A DNA stretch of 64,000 nt from Roseomonas sp. (GTDB lineage Bacteria > Pseudomonadota > Alphaproteobacteria > Acetobacterales > Acetobacteraceae). Under the pieces are notes generated by a model. It did not search any database and was not told the origin of the DNA. It saw only the letters and a program-made list of their open reading frames with translations. The position numbers were made by a program, and so were the translations under genes. This document shows, in pieces, positions 62,348 to 64,000 of the stretch. The stretch is taken from assembly GCA_020249925.1 (NCBI GenBank), contig JADCER010000005.1:1-64000 (forward strand), given 5' to 3'. Positions within the stretch are counted from its first letter, which is position 1. The number at the start of each line of letters is the position of its first letter.

Positions 62348-63339
62348 TGCGCGCCATCATATGCGAAAGCTGGCGGGATTTCGCGGAACTTGAAATCAAG
62401 GCTGTGCCGCGCCCGGCGCTCCGCCCAAGTAGCGTGCGGATTAAGGTCGCGGCAGCGGGGGTATCCTTCGCCACACAATTGGTTGTGGCAGGAAAATATC
62501 AGCGCAAACCGCCTTTGCCCTTCATGCCGGGGACGGAGATTGTCGGCACGGTGCTGGAAGCCGCACCTGATGCGAATGCGCCGCCGCCCGGTACGCGCGT
62601 TTTCGCTGTGGTGGATTGGGGCGGCATGGCGGAAGAAGCGATTGCCGATGATATCCACACCATCGCCATTCCGGACGGCCTGCCTTTGGAATCGGCCGTG
62701 GCTTTCCCGATTTCCTACCCAACTGCGGGCGCCGCTTTGCTCTGGCGCGGCAGGATCAAGGCCGGCGATTGGGTGCTGGTGCATGGCGCGGCGGGCGGTG
62801 TTGGCCTCGCCGCCGTTGAAATCGCCAAGGCGTGCGGCGCGAAGGTGATTGCGCGTGCGGGCGTGGCGAAGCATGAGATGCTGCGCGCCCGCGGCGCGGA
62901 TGCAGTGCTGGATAGCGCGGCACCCTTCCGCGATGCGGTGCGTGCCGCGACAGGCGGGCGCGGTGTGGATTGCCTGGTGGATACCATCGGCGGCCCTGCC
63001 TTTGATGAAAGCCTGCGCTGCCTGGCTGATGGCGGCAATCTTGTAGTGGTCGGCTTCGCCGGTGGCGGCATTCCAACGCTGCAAACCAATATCCTGCTGC
63101 TCAAGAATATAGGCGTGATTGGCGTGAATTGGGGCACCTATGTCGGCTGGTCCCCGGGCGATGGGCGCCGAGACCATGCGCCCGCTGCGCGCGCCCTTTG
63201 GGATCAATTGATGACATGGTGGCAGCAAGGCGCGCTCAAGCCAGAAATCCACGCGGCCTATCCCTTGGAACAATTCCGCGAAGCAATGGATGAGGTTTCA
63301 GCAAGGCGCAGCGCCGGCCGCGTCATCCTGCGTCTCTGA
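62347..63339 (+). CDS. Zinc-independent quinone oxidoreductase (MDR family)
   Basis: 330 aa from ATG 62347, which shares one base with the GMC stop (TGATG). Medium-chain reductase fold: GroES-like N domain (PSSVRIKVAAAGVSFATQL, with PFMPGTEIVGTV), NADPH loop VHGAAGGVGLAAVEIAKACG, and GRGVDCLVDTIGGPAFDESL. It has no structural or catalytic zinc cysteine cluster, so belongs with QorA/acryloyl-type reductases (established). It probably reduces or oxidises an enone or CoA-linked intermediate in the same pathway as the GMC enzyme. The MFS gene begins 11 bases downstream. Confidence 0.9.
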   Translation: MRAIICESWRDFAELEIKAVPRPALRPSSVRIKVAAAGVSFATQLVVAGKYQRKPPLPFMPGTEIVGTVLEAAPDANAPPPGTRVFAVVDWGGMAEEAIADDIHTIAIPDGLPLESAVAFPISYPTAGAALLWRGRIKAGDWVLVHGAAGGVGLAAVEIAKACGAKVIARAGVAKHEMLRARGADAVLDSAAPFRDAVRAATGGRGVDCLVDTIGGPAFDESLRCLADGGNLVVVGFAGGGIPTLQTNILLLKNIGVIGVNWGTYVGWSPGDGRRDHAPAARALWDQLMTWWQQGALKPEIHAAYPLEQFREAMDEVSARRSAGRVILRL

Positions 63340-63350
63340 AGCCGCACGAA

Positions 63351-64000
63351 ATGGACCAACCCGCCGCCCATGCCAATCATCGCTTGATAGCGTTGATTGT
63401 TGCCTCCGCGCTGCTCATGCAAAATCTGGATAGTGCGGTTGTTGCGACTGCGCTGCCCAGCATGGCGCGCGATATGGGCGAAGACCCGGCGCGGCTGGGG
63501 GCGGCCATTACATCCTATCTTGTCGCACTCACGGTCTTCATTCCGTTTTCAGGGTGGATTGCGGATCGCTTCGGCGCCAAGCGCGTTTTCATGCTGGCGA
63601 TTGTTGTTTTTGTTGTGGCCTCTGCGCTTTCCGGCCAGGCGCGGGGCTTGGAAGACCTGATTGCCTTTCGCATCCTGCAAGGTGCCGGGGGCGCGATGAT
63701 GTTCCCGGTCGGGCGGCTATTGCTGCTGCGTGGCGTGCGCAAGGAAGAACTGCTTTCCGCCATGGCCTGGCTTACCATGCCGGCGCTACTTGGACCGGTC
63801 ACTGGCCCGCCGCTTGGGGGAATCCTCACTGATCTTTTTGGCTGGCGCGCGGTCTTCTGGATCAATGTGCCAATCGGTCTGATCGGCTTCTTGTTGGTGG
63901 CGTGGAAAATTCCTGCCATTCCACCAACCAATCCAGGCCGGCCGGATGTGCTGGGCTTGGCGCTGGTGGGGCTTGCCTTGGCGCTTGGCATGTTCGGGCT
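63351..64000 (+). CDS. MFS transporter, DHA2 family (3' end cut by the window)
   Basis: 216 complete codons are visible before the window ends; the rest lies outside. From ATG 63351: MDQPAAHANHRLIALIVASA, TM1 LLMQNLDSAVVATALPSMAR with the DHA2 motif D1, motif A-like GWIADRFGAKRVFMLAI, and motif C GPVTGPPLGGILTDLFGWR, typical of 14-TM EmrB/QacA-type exporters (established). It starts 11 bases after the quinone oxidoreductase stop, so it is likely an efflux or uptake partner of the Bug-GMC-QOR set. Export of the pathway substrate or product is inference. Confidence 0.85.
   Translation, partial: MDQPAAHANHRLIALIVASALLMQNLDSAVVATALPSMARDMGEDPARLGAAITSYLVALTVFIPFSGWIADRFGAKRVFMLAIVVFVVASALSGQARGLEDLIAFRILQGAGGAMMFPVGRLLLLRGVRKEELLSAMAWLTMPALLGPVTGPPLGGILTDLFGWRAVFWINVPIGLIGFLLVAWKIPAIPPTNPGRPDVLGLALVGLALALGMFG

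Overview
This 64 kb window is dense bacterial chromosome. GC is high (by eye in the low 60s percent), most genes abut or overlap by 1-4 bases, and convergent genes often end within 20 bases of each other. Gene content points to an alphaproteobacterium, probably of the Acetobacteraceae/Rhodospirillales type. The evidence is the pyruvate dehydrogenase order pdhA-pdhB(lipoyl)-pdhC-GNAT-lpd-lipA-coenzyme Q-binding protein preceded by ftsB, five Bug/TctC-type solute receptors, an HU protein, and an adenosine kinase-like PfkB enzyme. The taxon is inferred from gene order and families, not from an rRNA gene.

Layout. 1-1371: an AlpA-like DNA-binding gene and about 1 kb without a recognisable gene, ending exactly at the 3' end of tRNA-Thr(CGT); this looks like the edge of an integrated element. 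1586-12569: a three-gene ABC exporter, an MFS pump, azlCD, recX, a TfdA-like dioxygenase facing an enolase-superfamily enzyme, a YihY membrane protein, and an EF-hand/RlmM-like/DUF423 group. 12695-17277: a PagL-like outer-membrane protein, tRNA-Val(GAC), a DsbA-like oxidoreductase, two divergent Bug receptors, HU with a clear intrinsic terminator, and arfB. 17366-23108: a six-gene catabolic block (two-subunit TPP enzyme, two Bug receptors, 2-hydroxyacid dehydrogenase, MmgE/PrpD). 23113-30741: the pyruvate dehydrogenase/lipoate operon and ftsB. 30932-37061: a glycosyltransferase, tRNA-Leu(CAA), and a glyoxylate/acyl-CoA set (SDR, hydroxyacid dehydrogenase, ADP-forming acyl-CoA synthetase, PLP aminotransferase). 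37107-42147: a CoxE/MoxR pair split by an alpha/beta hydrolase, then pbpC. 42304-46685: a sugar dehydrogenase, threonine aldolase-like enzyme, AA_synth protein, DUF6194 protein, and a monooxygenase-like protein divergent from a YafY/WYL regulator. 46681-46910: a 62-bp tandem repeat of hairpins fills the convergent gap before typA. 48894-53243: PfkB kinase, CysZ-like protein, bactofilin, lipoprotein, AEC transporter and a small exported protein. 53250-57551: hydantoinase A and B genes separated by an AT-rich membrane-protein gene of foreign appearance. 57646-64000: lactonase, CoA-transferase, Bug receptor, GMC oxidoreductase, quinone oxidoreductase and an MFS gene that runs off the end.

How it fits together. 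The central metabolic core (pyruvate dehydrogenase plus lipoate synthesis) sits among modular catabolic sets for organic acids. Each set tends to carry a Bug receptor but no TctA/TctB permease, so the receptors must work with transporters encoded elsewhere or act as sensors. Only two transcriptional regulators are visible (AlpA-like and YafY-like). The least explained items are the 17.4-23.1 kb catabolic block, the AT-rich gene inside the hydantoinase locus, the hairpin repeat array, and the hydrolase inserted between CoxE and MoxR. No CRISPR array, insertion sequence, rRNA operon or plasmid origin was seen.
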